From an uncultured Rhizobiaceae group bacterium (GTDB lineage Bacteria > Pseudomonadota > Alphaproteobacteria > Rhizobiales > Rhizobiaceae): a stretch of DNA of 6,116 nt. Position 1 is the stretch's first letter; each line of letters opens with the position of its first letter. This document shows, one piece after another, positions 1 to 5,612 of this stretch. The notes beneath the pieces were generated by a model, which was not told the origin of the DNA, made no database searches, and worked only from the letters and a program-made list of their open reading frames with translations. Location: assembly GCA_937944075.1 (NCBI GenBank), contig CALDZZ010000038.1:1-6116 (forward strand), read 5' to 3'. Both the position numbers and the translations under genes were made by a program.

Positions 1-173
1 CGTCTTGCCAGCAGGTAGACATGAAGGGACAACATGTCGAAACGCCCCATAACCGTGTCCGGCACGGCAAAATCAGTAAAAAACTCGGGAGACCTCGCAT
101 GGGTCATAACACTGCCATAAAGCTGTTGTGGAGCTGTTTGAGAGTTTGATTTTTTGAATAAAGAAGAAAACAT
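1..173 (-). CDS. Ubiquinol-cytochrome c chaperone family protein (CBP3/UQCC1-like), C-terminal part outside the window
   Basis: The minus strand reads in frame from an ATG at 171-173 to the left window edge, giving about 57 residues; the rest lies outside. After a short polar leader (MFSSLFKKSNS) comes a segment with LYGS, HARSPEFF, VPDTVMGRFDM and SLHVYLLARR. This matches the conserved beginning of the bacterial homologues of mitochondrial Cbp3/UQCC1, in which an AR-x-P-x-FY segment is followed by VPDT-x-x-GRFDM and LH. In mitochondria the family helps assemble the cytochrome bc1 complex; a similar role in bacteria is inferred from homology. There is no strong Shine-Dalgarno before the ATG (upstream AAATCAATCTCC). 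It is divergent from the BamE-family gene. Confidence is good for the family despite the short fragment, and low for the exact function. Confidence 0.82.
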   Translation of the reverse strand, partial: MFSSLFKKSNSQTAPQQLYGSVMTHARSPEFFTDFAVPDTVMGRFDMLSLHVYLLAR

Positions 174-328
174 GGAGATTGATTTCGAATGATGAACAAT
201 GAATTTGTTTTCAACCTTGAGTGAACCATCTATCCAAGAGTTGAAAACTGCTTCATACTCATATAATCAATCAATTGAAAATATCGAGCTTTATGTGTGT
301 CGGATTTGGTTATTAGGGTTGGAAAACA
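174..328. promoter_or_regulatory. Divergent intergenic region with inverted repeat and promoter candidates
   Basis: This 155-bp AT-rich gap separates the divergent chaperone-family and bamE genes and must hold both starts of transcription. Directly visible is an inverted repeat: GTTTTCAAC at 207-215 and its exact reverse complement GTTGAAAAC at 240-248. Pairing extends inward as CTTG (216-219) with CAAG (235-238) after one unpaired A (239), leaving a 15-nt loop. For the plus strand, TTGAAA (241-246) and a perfect TATAAT (262-267) could form a promoter, though the spacer is only 15 bp; GAGTTG at 238-243 gives 18 bp. A TTGAAA also lies in the left arm on the minus strand, but no convincing -10 follows it. 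The operator reading is inference. Confidence 0.4.
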
Positions 329-823
329 GTGACTAGAAAATACAAATTCAAAACAATTGCGGCTTGTGTCGTTTGTTTGCCTCTCATTGCCGGTTGCGTT
401 GAGCAAAAAGTCATCAACAATGGCGCTGTAATCACGCAGGACCAGCTGGACCTTATACCGATTGGCTCCAGCCAGGATCAGGTGATCCTGGCCCTCGGAT
501 CGCCATCCACAACAGGGCAGTTCGGCAACGAAGTTTATTATTATATCTCCCAAAAGCGGGCAAAAACATATGAATTTGAAAAACTCAAACTCATAGACCA
601 AAAAGTGCTTTCGGTTTATTTTGATGAAGATCAAACAGTCAACCGCATCGCAAATTACGGTGTTCAGGATGGCCGAGTATTTGATTTCATTACACGCACC
701 ACGCCAACAAGCGGGGAAGAGTTTACGTTCCTAAAACAAATCCTGACAGGACGAGCCAGCCCGGCTTCTTCTACACCTCAGGGTCAGCGTCCACCATCCG
801 TACTTGAAGGCGGTGGTTTCTAG
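329..823 (+). CDS. bamE: Outer membrane protein assembly factor BamE (SmpA/OmlA family lipoprotein)
   Basis: A 164-residue protein of the SmpA/OmlA (BamE) family, an outer-membrane lipoprotein of the BAM complex that folds and inserts beta-barrel proteins. The start is a GTG at 329; an in-frame TAG lies at 314-316 and no upstream ATG exists. AGGG at 315-318 is a plausible Shine-Dalgarno. Residues 1-22 form a lipoprotein signal peptide (basic KYKFK, then a hydrophobic stretch) ending in lipobox LIAG-C with the lipidated Cys at 23; Val24 does not suggest inner-membrane retention. The fold signature follows: IPIGSSQDQVILALGSPS near 43-60, YYYIS 70-74, DQKVLSVYFD 90-99, and RTTPTSGEEFTFLKQ 123-137, the last resembling alphaproteobacterial members. 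The tail after about 139 is rich in Pro, Ser and Gly and probably disordered. The gene is monocistronic here, divergent from the chaperone-family gene and convergent with the MFS gene. Confidence 0.9.
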   Translation: MTRKYKFKTIAACVVCLPLIAGCVEQKVINNGAVITQDQLDLIPIGSSQDQVILALGSPSTTGQFGNEVYYYISQKRAKTYEFEKLKLIDQKVLSVYFDEDQTVNRIANYGVQDGRVFDFITRTTPTSGEEFTFLKQILTGRASPASSTPQGQRPPSVLEGGGF

Positions 824-864
824 GCCTCTTGCAAGAGACCGGCTTAGGCAAGTTTTGCTTGCCT
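823..864. terminator. Two adjacent hairpins between convergent bamE and MFS genes (possible bidirectional terminator)
   Basis: CTCTTGCAAGAG at 826-837 is a perfect 12-bp palindrome; flanking GG and CC with a U-G pair extend it on the minus-strand RNA to 823-840. Next to it, AGGCAAG (846-852) and CTTGCCT (858-864) form a perfect 7-bp stem with a 5-nt loop that covers the MFS stop codon at 844-846. The two coding regions are only 20 bp apart, so any termination signal must lie here. Neither hairpin is followed by a clear U-tract on either strand, so an intrinsic terminator is unproven. Confidence 0.3.
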
Positions 865-1998
865 GGCTTCCCTCAACTTAAGCCACAAAAGTGAAACCAG
901 AGCCATTCCCGATACTGGAAAGATGATCCAGTTCAGGAAGTCCCAACCATATGCGTTGAGCGTATGGCCTGACATCAAGGAAGCAAAAGCCACGCTGCCA
1001 AAGATGATAAAATCATTTGCGCCCTGCGCCTTGTTTTTTTCCTGAGGTTCATAGGTGTCAGTTAACATTGCGGTTGCGCCAATGAAACCGAAGTTCCAGC
1101 CAAGGCCAAGCAATATCAAAGATCCCCAGAAATGCATCAAGTCCAAACCAGAAAGCGCCACGACACCGCATGCCATCAGGATCAACAAACCAATCGCAAC
1201 AATTGTTTCCTTGCCAAATCGTGCAATCAAGTGCCCTGTAATAAAACTTGGGGCAAACATTGCCATGACATGCCATTGAATTCCCAAGGTGGAATGCTCC
1301 ACGGAATGTCCGTGCTGAACCATCGCAAGTGGTGCGCCCGTCATTACAAATGACATCAATCCGTAGGCGCTGGTTCCGCAAAATGCAGCAATCAGAAACC
1401 TCGGTTGCATCACAATGCTAGATGTTGCTCTGCCAGTATAGGGCGCGTCACTATCCTGCTTGTTTCCAAGGTTGGATGGATTGAGAAGCATCAAGGCGAA
1501 AAAACTAAGTATGAACAAAGCGGTTGCCATATAAAAGGCACTTGAGAATGGGGCTTCCATTCCACTTGCAAAGATTACGATCTGCGGACCAATAATGGCT
1601 GCTGCTACCCCACCTATCATAATGGTTGAAATTGCCTTCGGTTTATACTCGGCCGTGCCACGGTCAGCAGCGGCAAACCTGTATTGTTGAACAAACCCAC
1701 TCGCAATGCCGTTGATAGCGAGTGCTGCAGTAAACAACCAGAAGTGGGCAATCGAGATGGTCAGACCTGTAATTACCAACCCCAATACCCCGATAACAGA
1801 GCCAAGCATGAAACCCAGCTTACGCCCTATGCGCTTCATGATGAAATTTGCTATCAAAGCACCAATGGCAACGCCAACGTTGTAGGAGGTAACCGGAGCT
1901 GTAGCGAGGGATTTATCTTCTCCCAAAAGCTGGCTGCCGACCAATCCTCCAAGAGCTATGTTAATCGGAGCGGAAGATGCGCCAAGCGCCTGGCACAA
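844..1998 (-). CDS. MFS transporter (substrate unknown); N-terminus probably extends upstream to about 2079
   Basis: A polytopic membrane protein of the major facilitator superfamily. From the TTG at 1996-1998 it is 384 residues, rich in long hydrophobic segments consistent with about 12 helices. A degenerate MFS motif A lies between the second and third helices (NFIMKRIGRKLG, about 51-62), and a half-repeat counterpart, LIARFGKETI, starts the second half. The opening CQALGASSAPINIALGG resembles alphaproteobacterial MFS proteins found near this locus, but in those the first helix is preceded by a cytosolic leader. The TTG start cuts into helix 1 and has no Shine-Dalgarno. The frame stays open upstream to a TGA at 2098-2100 with no ATG, GTG or other TTG, so the true start may be a CTG at 2077-2079, giving 411 residues. 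It is the last gene of the rib-nusB-thiL unit. Vitamin transport is a guess from context; the sequence does not show a substrate. Confidence 0.85.
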   Translation of the reverse strand: MCQALGASSAPINIALGGLVGSQLLGEDKSLATAPVTSYNVGVAIGALIANFIMKRIGRKLGFMLGSVIGVLGLVITGLTISIAHFWLFTAALAINGIASGFVQQYRFAAADRGTAEYKPKAISTIMIGGVAAAIIGPQIVIFASGMEAPFSSAFYMATALFILSFFALMLLNPSNLGNKQDSDAPYTGRATSSIVMQPRFLIAAFCGTSAYGLMSFVMTGAPLAMVQHGHSVEHSTLGIQWHVMAMFAPSFITGHLIARFGKETIVAIGLLILMACGVVALSGLDLMHFWGSLILLGLGWNFGFIGATAMLTDTYEPQEKNKAQGANDFIIFGSVAFASLMSGHTLNAYGWDFLNWIIFPVSGMALVSLLWLKLREARQAKLA

Positions 1999-2079
1999 TA
2001 AATAGAGGCGAACATTTTTACCAGCTACCAGATTTTCTTCTTCATCAGAAAGAGCCTGGGTTTTATGCGAATGGGTCAG
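1999..2079 (-). other. Probable unrecognised N-terminal coding segment of the MFS gene, with candidate CTG start
   Basis: In the MFS frame these 27 codons translate as a charged leader (THSHKTQALSDEEENLV) followed by AGKNVRLYLL, which runs directly into the first transmembrane helix. That pattern, acidic leader then a positive residue then helix 1, is what MFS N-termini look like. The CTG at 2077-2079 overlaps the thiL stop (CTGA). It is preceded by GGAG at 2087-2090 with a 7-nt spacer, a good ribosome binding site. A second CTG lies further in, in NLVAGK. That the segment is translated is an inference from frame, composition and this site; initiation at CTG is rare in bacteria, hence the moderate confidence. 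Confidence 0.5.
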
Positions 2080-3080
2080 CTTCTTTCTCCGGAATGGTCA
2101 TAGCTTTTGTTCTTAAACTCCATGACTTCTCCCTTTGTGTCAAACACCTTGACGCCTTCGCCTTCAACAATTTCTCCAACTTGTGAAATGTTGAAATCCC
2201 AACTGCTACAACTCGCCAATATCTCATTGCTATTATCGGCGTTTGCGGTGAACAAGATTTCGTAATCATCTCCGCCACTTAAGGCCGTTTCCAGAGCATT
2301 TGATTCAAGCCTGACTGCTGCACTCACTGCGTCTGACAAGGGTATGTCGGCAAGATTGACAACAGCAGATACCCCGGATGCATCACAAAGCTTTTCCAGA
2401 TCACCCACGAAACCATCCGAGATATCCATAGATGATGTTGCAAATTTTCTAATTAGCCTTGCCAGTTCCATTCTTGGCCTTGGCAGCAAATAACGATCGA
2501 GCAACACTTCAAGTGACGTTTCATCAAGATCTTTCAAACCTCCAAGCCTTGCCTTCAATCCCAATGCAGCATCCCCGATCGAACCGGTTACAAAGATAGC
2601 ATCTGCAGGCTTGGCACCTATTCTTGACACATATTGGTTTTTGGGTATCTCGCCAATTTTGGTTATTGAAATAATAAAGCCGCTACCGGTTGAGAATGTA
2701 TCACCGCCTGTCAGTTCGACGCCGAATCTTGTGCAATCTTCCTGCAAGCCTTTTGCAAATGCAGCAATCCATTCCTCGTTCCATTCTGTGCCCAGCCCCA
2801 ACGCCAGAGAAATATATTTGGGTTCACCACCCTTTGCAGCAATGTCTGACAGGTTCACACGCAAGGCTTTTCTTGCGATTTGATCTGGCGGGTCTTCAGC
2901 AAAAAAATGGATGCCTTCTGCAATGGCATCCTGGGTGATTACATAGTCGGTATCTGGTACAGGACTTAATCTGGCAGCATCGTCTTTCAGATTGAAGGCG
3001 CCCTTATTGGCAAAAGGGGCAAAGTATTTTCTTATCAGCTGTGCTTCACTGATCCTTGCTTCACTTTGCTTGGAATTCAT
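2076..3080 (-). CDS. thiL: Thiamine-monophosphate kinase ThiL
   Basis: ThiL uses ATP to phosphorylate thiamine monophosphate to thiamine diphosphate, the cofactor form, in the cytosol. From the ATG at 3078-3080 the protein is 334 residues, normal for the family. Signature segments appear in order: DDAA at 33-36; QDAIAEGIHF at 50-59 (usual form T-x-D-x-x-x-E-G-x-HF); RKALRVNLSDIAAKGGEP at 70-87; LTGGDT at 123-128; VTGSIGDAALGL at 164-175; MDISDGFVGDLEKL at 218-231; and SGGDDYEILF at 268-277. The acidic residues in these motifs bind Mg-ATP in known ThiL structures. A TTG at 3099-3101 would add seven residues (MPGSCEK), but the internal ATG gives a family-like N-terminus. The start overlaps the nusB stop by 20 bp, implying coupled translation. 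The 3' end abuts the candidate MFS start. Confidence 0.95.
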   Translation of the reverse strand: MNSKQSEARISEAQLIRKYFAPFANKGAFNLKDDAARLSPVPDTDYVITQDAIAEGIHFFAEDPPDQIARKALRVNLSDIAAKGGEPKYISLALGLGTEWNEEWIAAFAKGLQEDCTRFGVELTGGDTFSTGSGFIISITKIGEIPKNQYVSRIGAKPADAIFVTGSIGDAALGLKARLGGLKDLDETSLEVLLDRYLLPRPRMELARLIRKFATSSMDISDGFVGDLEKLCDASGVSAVVNLADIPLSDAVSAAVRLESNALETALSGGDDYEILFTANADNSNEILASCSSWDFNISQVGEIVEGEGVKVFDTKGEVMEFKNKSYDHSGERS

Positions 3081-3552
3081 CTTCTCGCAACTCCCGGGCA
3101 ATCCGGTTCAGCACACCATTTACAAGTCTTGGTTCATCTTCTTCAAAAAAGGCATTAGCGACGTCAAGGTATTCATTTATGACTACTTTCGCAGGAACGT
3201 CCTTTCTTTTCATCAACTCAAATACACCGGAACGCATAACGGAGCGCAACAGGATATCTATTCGTGAGAGTGGCCAATCGGCTGGCAAGGCATCATTGAT
3301 TTTCGGGTCCAGTTCTTTTTGCAGATCAACCACTCCAGAAACTATTCCTCTGAACCAGCCCAAATCCGCATCCAGGTAAGTGTTACCATCAACTTCCTGA
3401 CCAATGCGCATAATTTCGTATTCGCTGATGATTTCCTTCACGGATGCGCCGGACAGATCCATCTGGTATAGCGCCTGAACGGCTGATAGTCGTGCTGAGC
3501 CGCGTTTATTTGCCGGACGAATTTCCTGATCGGTTAATTCCTTGCCACTCAT
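3061..3552 (-). CDS. nusB: Transcription antitermination factor NusB
   Basis: NusB binds the boxA RNA with NusE (ribosomal protein S10) and takes part in rRNA antitermination complexes. The ATG at 3550-3552 gives 163 residues, typical for the alphaproteobacterial form. Recognisable parts are KRGSARLSAVQALYQMDLSG at 16-35 with the Arg-rich RNA-binding start, WPLSRIDILLRSVMRSGVFE at 93-112, KDVPAKVVINEYLDVA at 117-132, and EPRLVNGVLNRIARELR at 140-156. The start overlaps the ribH stop as TAATG and there is no strong Shine-Dalgarno, so it is probably translated by coupling to ribH. The frame is open further upstream, to about 3645, but that part lies over the ribH coding region and is not family-like. 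A rib-nusB arrangement is common in Proteobacteria. Confidence 0.95.
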   Translation of the reverse strand: MSGKELTDQEIRPANKRGSARLSAVQALYQMDLSGASVKEIISEYEIMRIGQEVDGNTYLDADLGWFRGIVSGVVDLQKELDPKINDALPADWPLSRIDILLRSVMRSGVFELMKRKDVPAKVVINEYLDVANAFFEEDEPRLVNGVLNRIARELREDEFQAK

Positions 3553-3986
3553 TATGAAAAACTTTTCTTGAGTTTGATCATTTCCAGTGCAGCCTTTGCT
3601 GCTCCTCCACCCTTGTTTTTTTCTGACACTTTTGCCCTTGCCCATGCCTGAGCTTCGTTTTCAACGGTCTGAATGCCATTTCCAAGCGCCAGATTATGGT
3701 TGACGCTCAAATCCATAATTGCGCGTGCAGATTCGTTGGAAACGATTTCATAATGTGTTGTTTCACCCCTAATCACACAACCAATCAGAACATAGCCATC
3801 GTAATGCTTGCTTGAGCCTATTGCCATTGAAATGGCCGCAGGTATTTCCAGCACGCCAGGAACTGTTACATAATCATGAGTTGCCCCTTCAGCCTCAAGT
3901 TCCTGCATGACACCTTCCATGAGGCTTTCGGAAATACGGGTGTAATAAGGGGCATCTATTACTAAAAGGTGCGGGCTGTCTGACAT
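3552..3986 (-). CDS. ribH: 6,7-dimethyl-8-ribityllumazine synthase RibH
   Basis: RibH condenses 5-amino-6-ribitylaminouracil with 3,4-dihydroxy-2-butanone 4-phosphate to give the lumazine substrate of riboflavin synthase. From the ATG at 3984-3986 it is 144 residues, a normal length. Visible motifs are VPGVLEIP at 42-49, GCVIRGETTHYE at 69-80 with the catalytic His at 78 (equivalent to His88 of the Bacillus subtilis enzyme), DLSV and NGIQTVENEAQAW around 92-115, the phosphate-binding Arg at about 117, and KGGGAA at 125-130. The start is fixed by AGGAG at 3993-3997 with a 6-nt spacer. A TTG at 4053-4055 in frame would add a 23-residue, non-homologous leader and is rejected. It is separated from ribE by the hydrolase gene and is followed by overlapping nusB. 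Confidence 0.95.
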   Translation of the reverse strand: MSDSPHLLVIDAPYYTRISESLMEGVMQELEAEGATHDYVTVPGVLEIPAAISMAIGSSKHYDGYVLIGCVIRGETTHYEIVSNESARAIMDLSVNHNLALGNGIQTVENEAQAWARAKVSEKNKGGGAAKAALEMIKLKKSFS

Positions 3987-4080
3987 AAAGAGCTCCTGCT
4001 TCAAACTGCTGTCAGAACAGGTCAAAACATGGCTGGCCTGACTTAGCAAGCTCAAATTGCAAGTAGCTAGATATGGAAGT
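3987..4080 (-). promoter_or_regulatory. ribH upstream region with strong Shine-Dalgarno and possible RBS-masking hairpin
   Basis: This 94-bp gap between the hydrolase stop and ribH holds the AGGAG ribosome binding site at 3993-3997. On the minus-strand RNA, CCUGUUC (4015-4021) can pair with GAAGCAGG (3995-4002), seven pairs with one bulged G and a loop of about 12 nt, covering three bases of the AGGAG. No convincing -35/-10 pair and no FMN-riboswitch (RFN) conserved boxes were seen. Regulation through the hairpin is speculative; the stem is short and could be chance. Confidence 0.3.
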
Positions 4081-4941
4081 CTACTGGGCTACCAGTTGAT
4101 TGGCATTGGTTGAAGGCAGAGGCTTTTCAATTTGTGAAATAACTCTCTGATGTACTTTGGGGTGATTGGCCAACGCAATGTGACTTGCCTTGTACTTGAA
4201 TTTCGAGAACTGCGTCTTTTTATTTCCCCATGCGAGTTTGGACGATGTCCTGAAACAGGTCAGATCTGTACAACTGAAATTGTCTGCCAGTCTGACATTT
4301 GTATAAATCGGCGCCATCGCCGGTCCTTCCAGTGTTGCAAGGTAATTCACGGGAATTTTCTTGCGATGCAAATCCTGTGCAATCCAGGTAACAATATTCG
4401 CGCCAAAGCTTATGCCAATCAGATTGATTTCAATCTTGGGATTCTTTTTGTAGGCATTAATGATTTCTCTGGTTACCTGCGATCGAATAACTGTCGAGCT
4501 TTCCACAAAAGAGGCATAACTATGCAAGGTTGCACCCGGAATTTTCCTTGATAGATTTTTAAATCCATAACCGATGGCAGAAACATTACTGGCGAGCCCA
4601 TTTATAAGAATAGTCTTTTTTATCCGCGGCGATGGTGGTGGCGGTAAAACAGGGCGTGGTTCAGGTAAAATGCTATTTTCAATCTGCAACTCTTCAGAAG
4701 CAAAGGATACGCTTGGCGCTTTTGCAATGGTTACCTGGTTTGTACCAATAGATCCAACATGTTCAGGGGTGAAACTGTTTGGTGAAGATGGAGAAAGGTT
4801 TTTTGCAGCAAAGGTATTGGCATTCTGGTCTGTCTCTATTGCAGATTGCAGAACCTGATCATTACCACCTGATACACAAGCACCAAGTAACATCGAAAAT
4901 GACACCGCTAATATAGTTTTCAAATCCATACCCAATCGCAC
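4081..4941 (-). CDS. Putative lipid-anchored alpha/beta-hydrolase-fold protein
   Basis: I do not recognise a named gene. From the GTG at 4939-4941 it is 286 residues; an ATG at 4927-4929 would remove four. Neither has a clear Shine-Dalgarno; the GTG form gives a more positive signal-peptide start. A signal peptide ends in lipobox LGA-C with Cys22, and Val23 suggests the outer membrane. Residues about 24-92 are polar and Ser/Asn/Thr-rich, probably an unstructured spacer, then Pro-rich (93-105, PPPP). The C-terminal domain starts with ILINGLA (111-117), has the nucleophile elbow GISFG at 176-180 (Ser178), the strand YLATLEGPA (200-208), and a candidate catalytic His254 in SHIALANHP. The acid is unclear: Glu205 or Asp226. 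Cys224 and Cys229 could form a disulfide outside the cytosol. It splits ribE from ribH, has gaps on both sides and a promoter candidate. Esterase, thioesterase or lipase activity is inference only. Confidence 0.75.
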   Translation of the reverse strand: MRLGMDLKTILAVSFSMLLGACVSGGNDQVLQSAIETDQNANTFAAKNLSPSSPNSFTPEHVGSIGTNQVTIAKAPSVSFASEELQIENSILPEPRPVLPPPPSPRIKKTILINGLASNVSAIGYGFKNLSRKIPGATLHSYASFVESSTVIRSQVTREIINAYKKNPKIEINLIGISFGANIVTWIAQDLHRKKIPVNYLATLEGPAMAPIYTNVRLADNFSCTDLTCFRTSSKLAWGNKKTQFSKFKYKASHIALANHPKVHQRVISQIEKPLPSTNANQLVAQ

Positions 4942-4964
4942 CAGCCATGTTGCAGTTTGGAAAA

Positions 4965-4996
4965 ATTATAGGAACACTTTGGTTAATGTTTAGCAA
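4965..4996 (-). promoter_or_regulatory. Candidate internal promoter for the lipoprotein hydrolase gene
   Basis: In the 74-bp gap after ribE the minus strand carries a perfect TATAAT (positions 4965-4970), followed by a T-rich run. It would start transcription about 10-20 nt before the GTG. The -35 is weak: TTGCTA (4991-4996) is 20 bp away, and CTAAAC (4988-4993) has the ideal 17-bp spacing but poor sequence. The surrounding DNA is AT-rich, so a chance match is possible. Confidence 0.35.
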
Positions 4997-5015
4997 ATTC
5001 TAATGAAATTTAAGG

Positions 5016-5612
5016 CTATTCAGTGACCTTCTCAGCCAGCCGAGCGGCATATCTTGCCATGGTATCAATCTCAAGGTTCAGTTTATCACCCTGTTTGCGC
5101 TCCCCCCAAGTTGTCACCTCAAGCGTATGTTTAATCAATAATACATCAAACCTGACGCCATCAACCTTGTTGACCGTTAGCGAAGTGCCATCAAGTGCTA
5201 CAGAACCTTTTGTGGCTATAAAATGCGCAAGCTCTGCTGGTGCTTTCAGGGTGAAACGAACAGCATCCCCCTCTTCCTCAACCATGACTACTTCTGCTGT
5301 ACCATCCACATGGCCTGAAACCAGATGTCCACCCAGTTCATCTCCGATTTTCAGTGACCGCTCAAGATTTACAGGTGAGCCAGCTTCCAGACCGTCAAGC
5401 GTCGTCAGTCTTAAGGCCTCTTCCCATGCCTCAACGTCATACCAGTTATCCCCTTTTTCCACTACGGTAAGGCAAACACCCGAGTGCGCGATGGAGGCGC
5501 CAATATCAATTGTATTTATGTCATGAACAGTCTCAACCCTGAAGCGTTTGCCCTTGGGCAAATCACTAACCGAGATTATCTTTCCAACATCGGTAACGAT
5601 ACCAGTAAACAT
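5016..5612 (-). CDS. ribE: Riboflavin synthase, alpha subunit
   Basis: The enzyme dismutates two 6,7-dimethyl-8-ribityllumazine molecules into riboflavin and 5-amino-6-ribitylaminouracil, the last step of the pathway. It is 198 residues, close to the usual length, with two lumazine-binding barrels. The N-barrel starts with the diagnostic MFTGIV and contains ASIAHSGVCLTVV at 39-51 and LRLTTL at 67-72. A link with VNLERSLKIGDELGGHLVSG at 81-100 and HVDGT leads to the C-barrel with KGSVALDGTSLTVN at 135-148 and HTLEVTTWGE at 162-171. The ATG at 5610-5612 overlaps the ribD stop (TGATG), and AGGAAG at 5621-5626 with an 8-nt spacer supports this start. Coupling to RibD translation is likely. Some genomes call this gene ribC. 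Confidence 0.96.
   Translation of the reverse strand: MFTGIVTDVGKIISVSDLPKGKRFRVETVHDINTIDIGASIAHSGVCLTVVEKGDNWYDVEAWEEALRLTTLDGLEAGSPVNLERSLKIGDELGGHLVSGHVDGTAEVVMVEEEGDAVRFTLKAPAELAHFIATKGSVALDGTSLTVNKVDGVRFDVLLIKHTLEVTTWGERKQGDKLNLEIDTMARYAARLAEKVTE

Noticed and set aside
230..634. 134-residue minus-strand open frame under bamE
   Set aside because: It is antisense to a clear BamE lipoprotein and shows no recognisable domain; a shadow of the bamE coding frame.
1055..1381. Short open frames on both strands inside the MFS gene
   Set aside because: They overlap a strongly hydrophobic, family-like coding frame and have low-complexity, unrelated sequences.
2076..2100. Programmed -1 frameshift joining ThiL to the MFS protein
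   Set aside because: The frames allow it, but there is no good slippery heptamer; kept only as an alternative in the start-site finding.
2081..3101. TTG at 3099-3101 as the thiL start
   Set aside because: It adds only MPGSCEK, lies within the nusB coding end, and the ATG at 3078-3080 gives a normal family N-terminus.
3553..3645. Upstream extension of nusB into the ribH frame region
   Set aside because: The extra residues are basic and unlike NusB, and cover the conserved ribH C-terminus; the TAATG ATG is the natural start.
3987..4055. TTG at 4053-4055 as the ribH start
   Set aside because: The added leader has no RibH resemblance, and the ATG at 3984-3986 has a strong AGGAG at good spacing.
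3987..4080. FMN riboswitch before ribH
   Set aside because: The gap is too short for the full RFN element and none of its conserved boxes is visible.
4977..4996. CtrA-type site (TTAA-N7-TTAA) near the hydrolase promoter
   Set aside because: A TTAACC half-site is present on the minus strand, but the second half is at the wrong spacing.
5023..5526. 167-residue plus-strand open frame opposite ribE
   Set aside because: It is Ser/Pro/Thr-rich antisense of a certain riboflavin synthase gene, a common artefact of codon bias.
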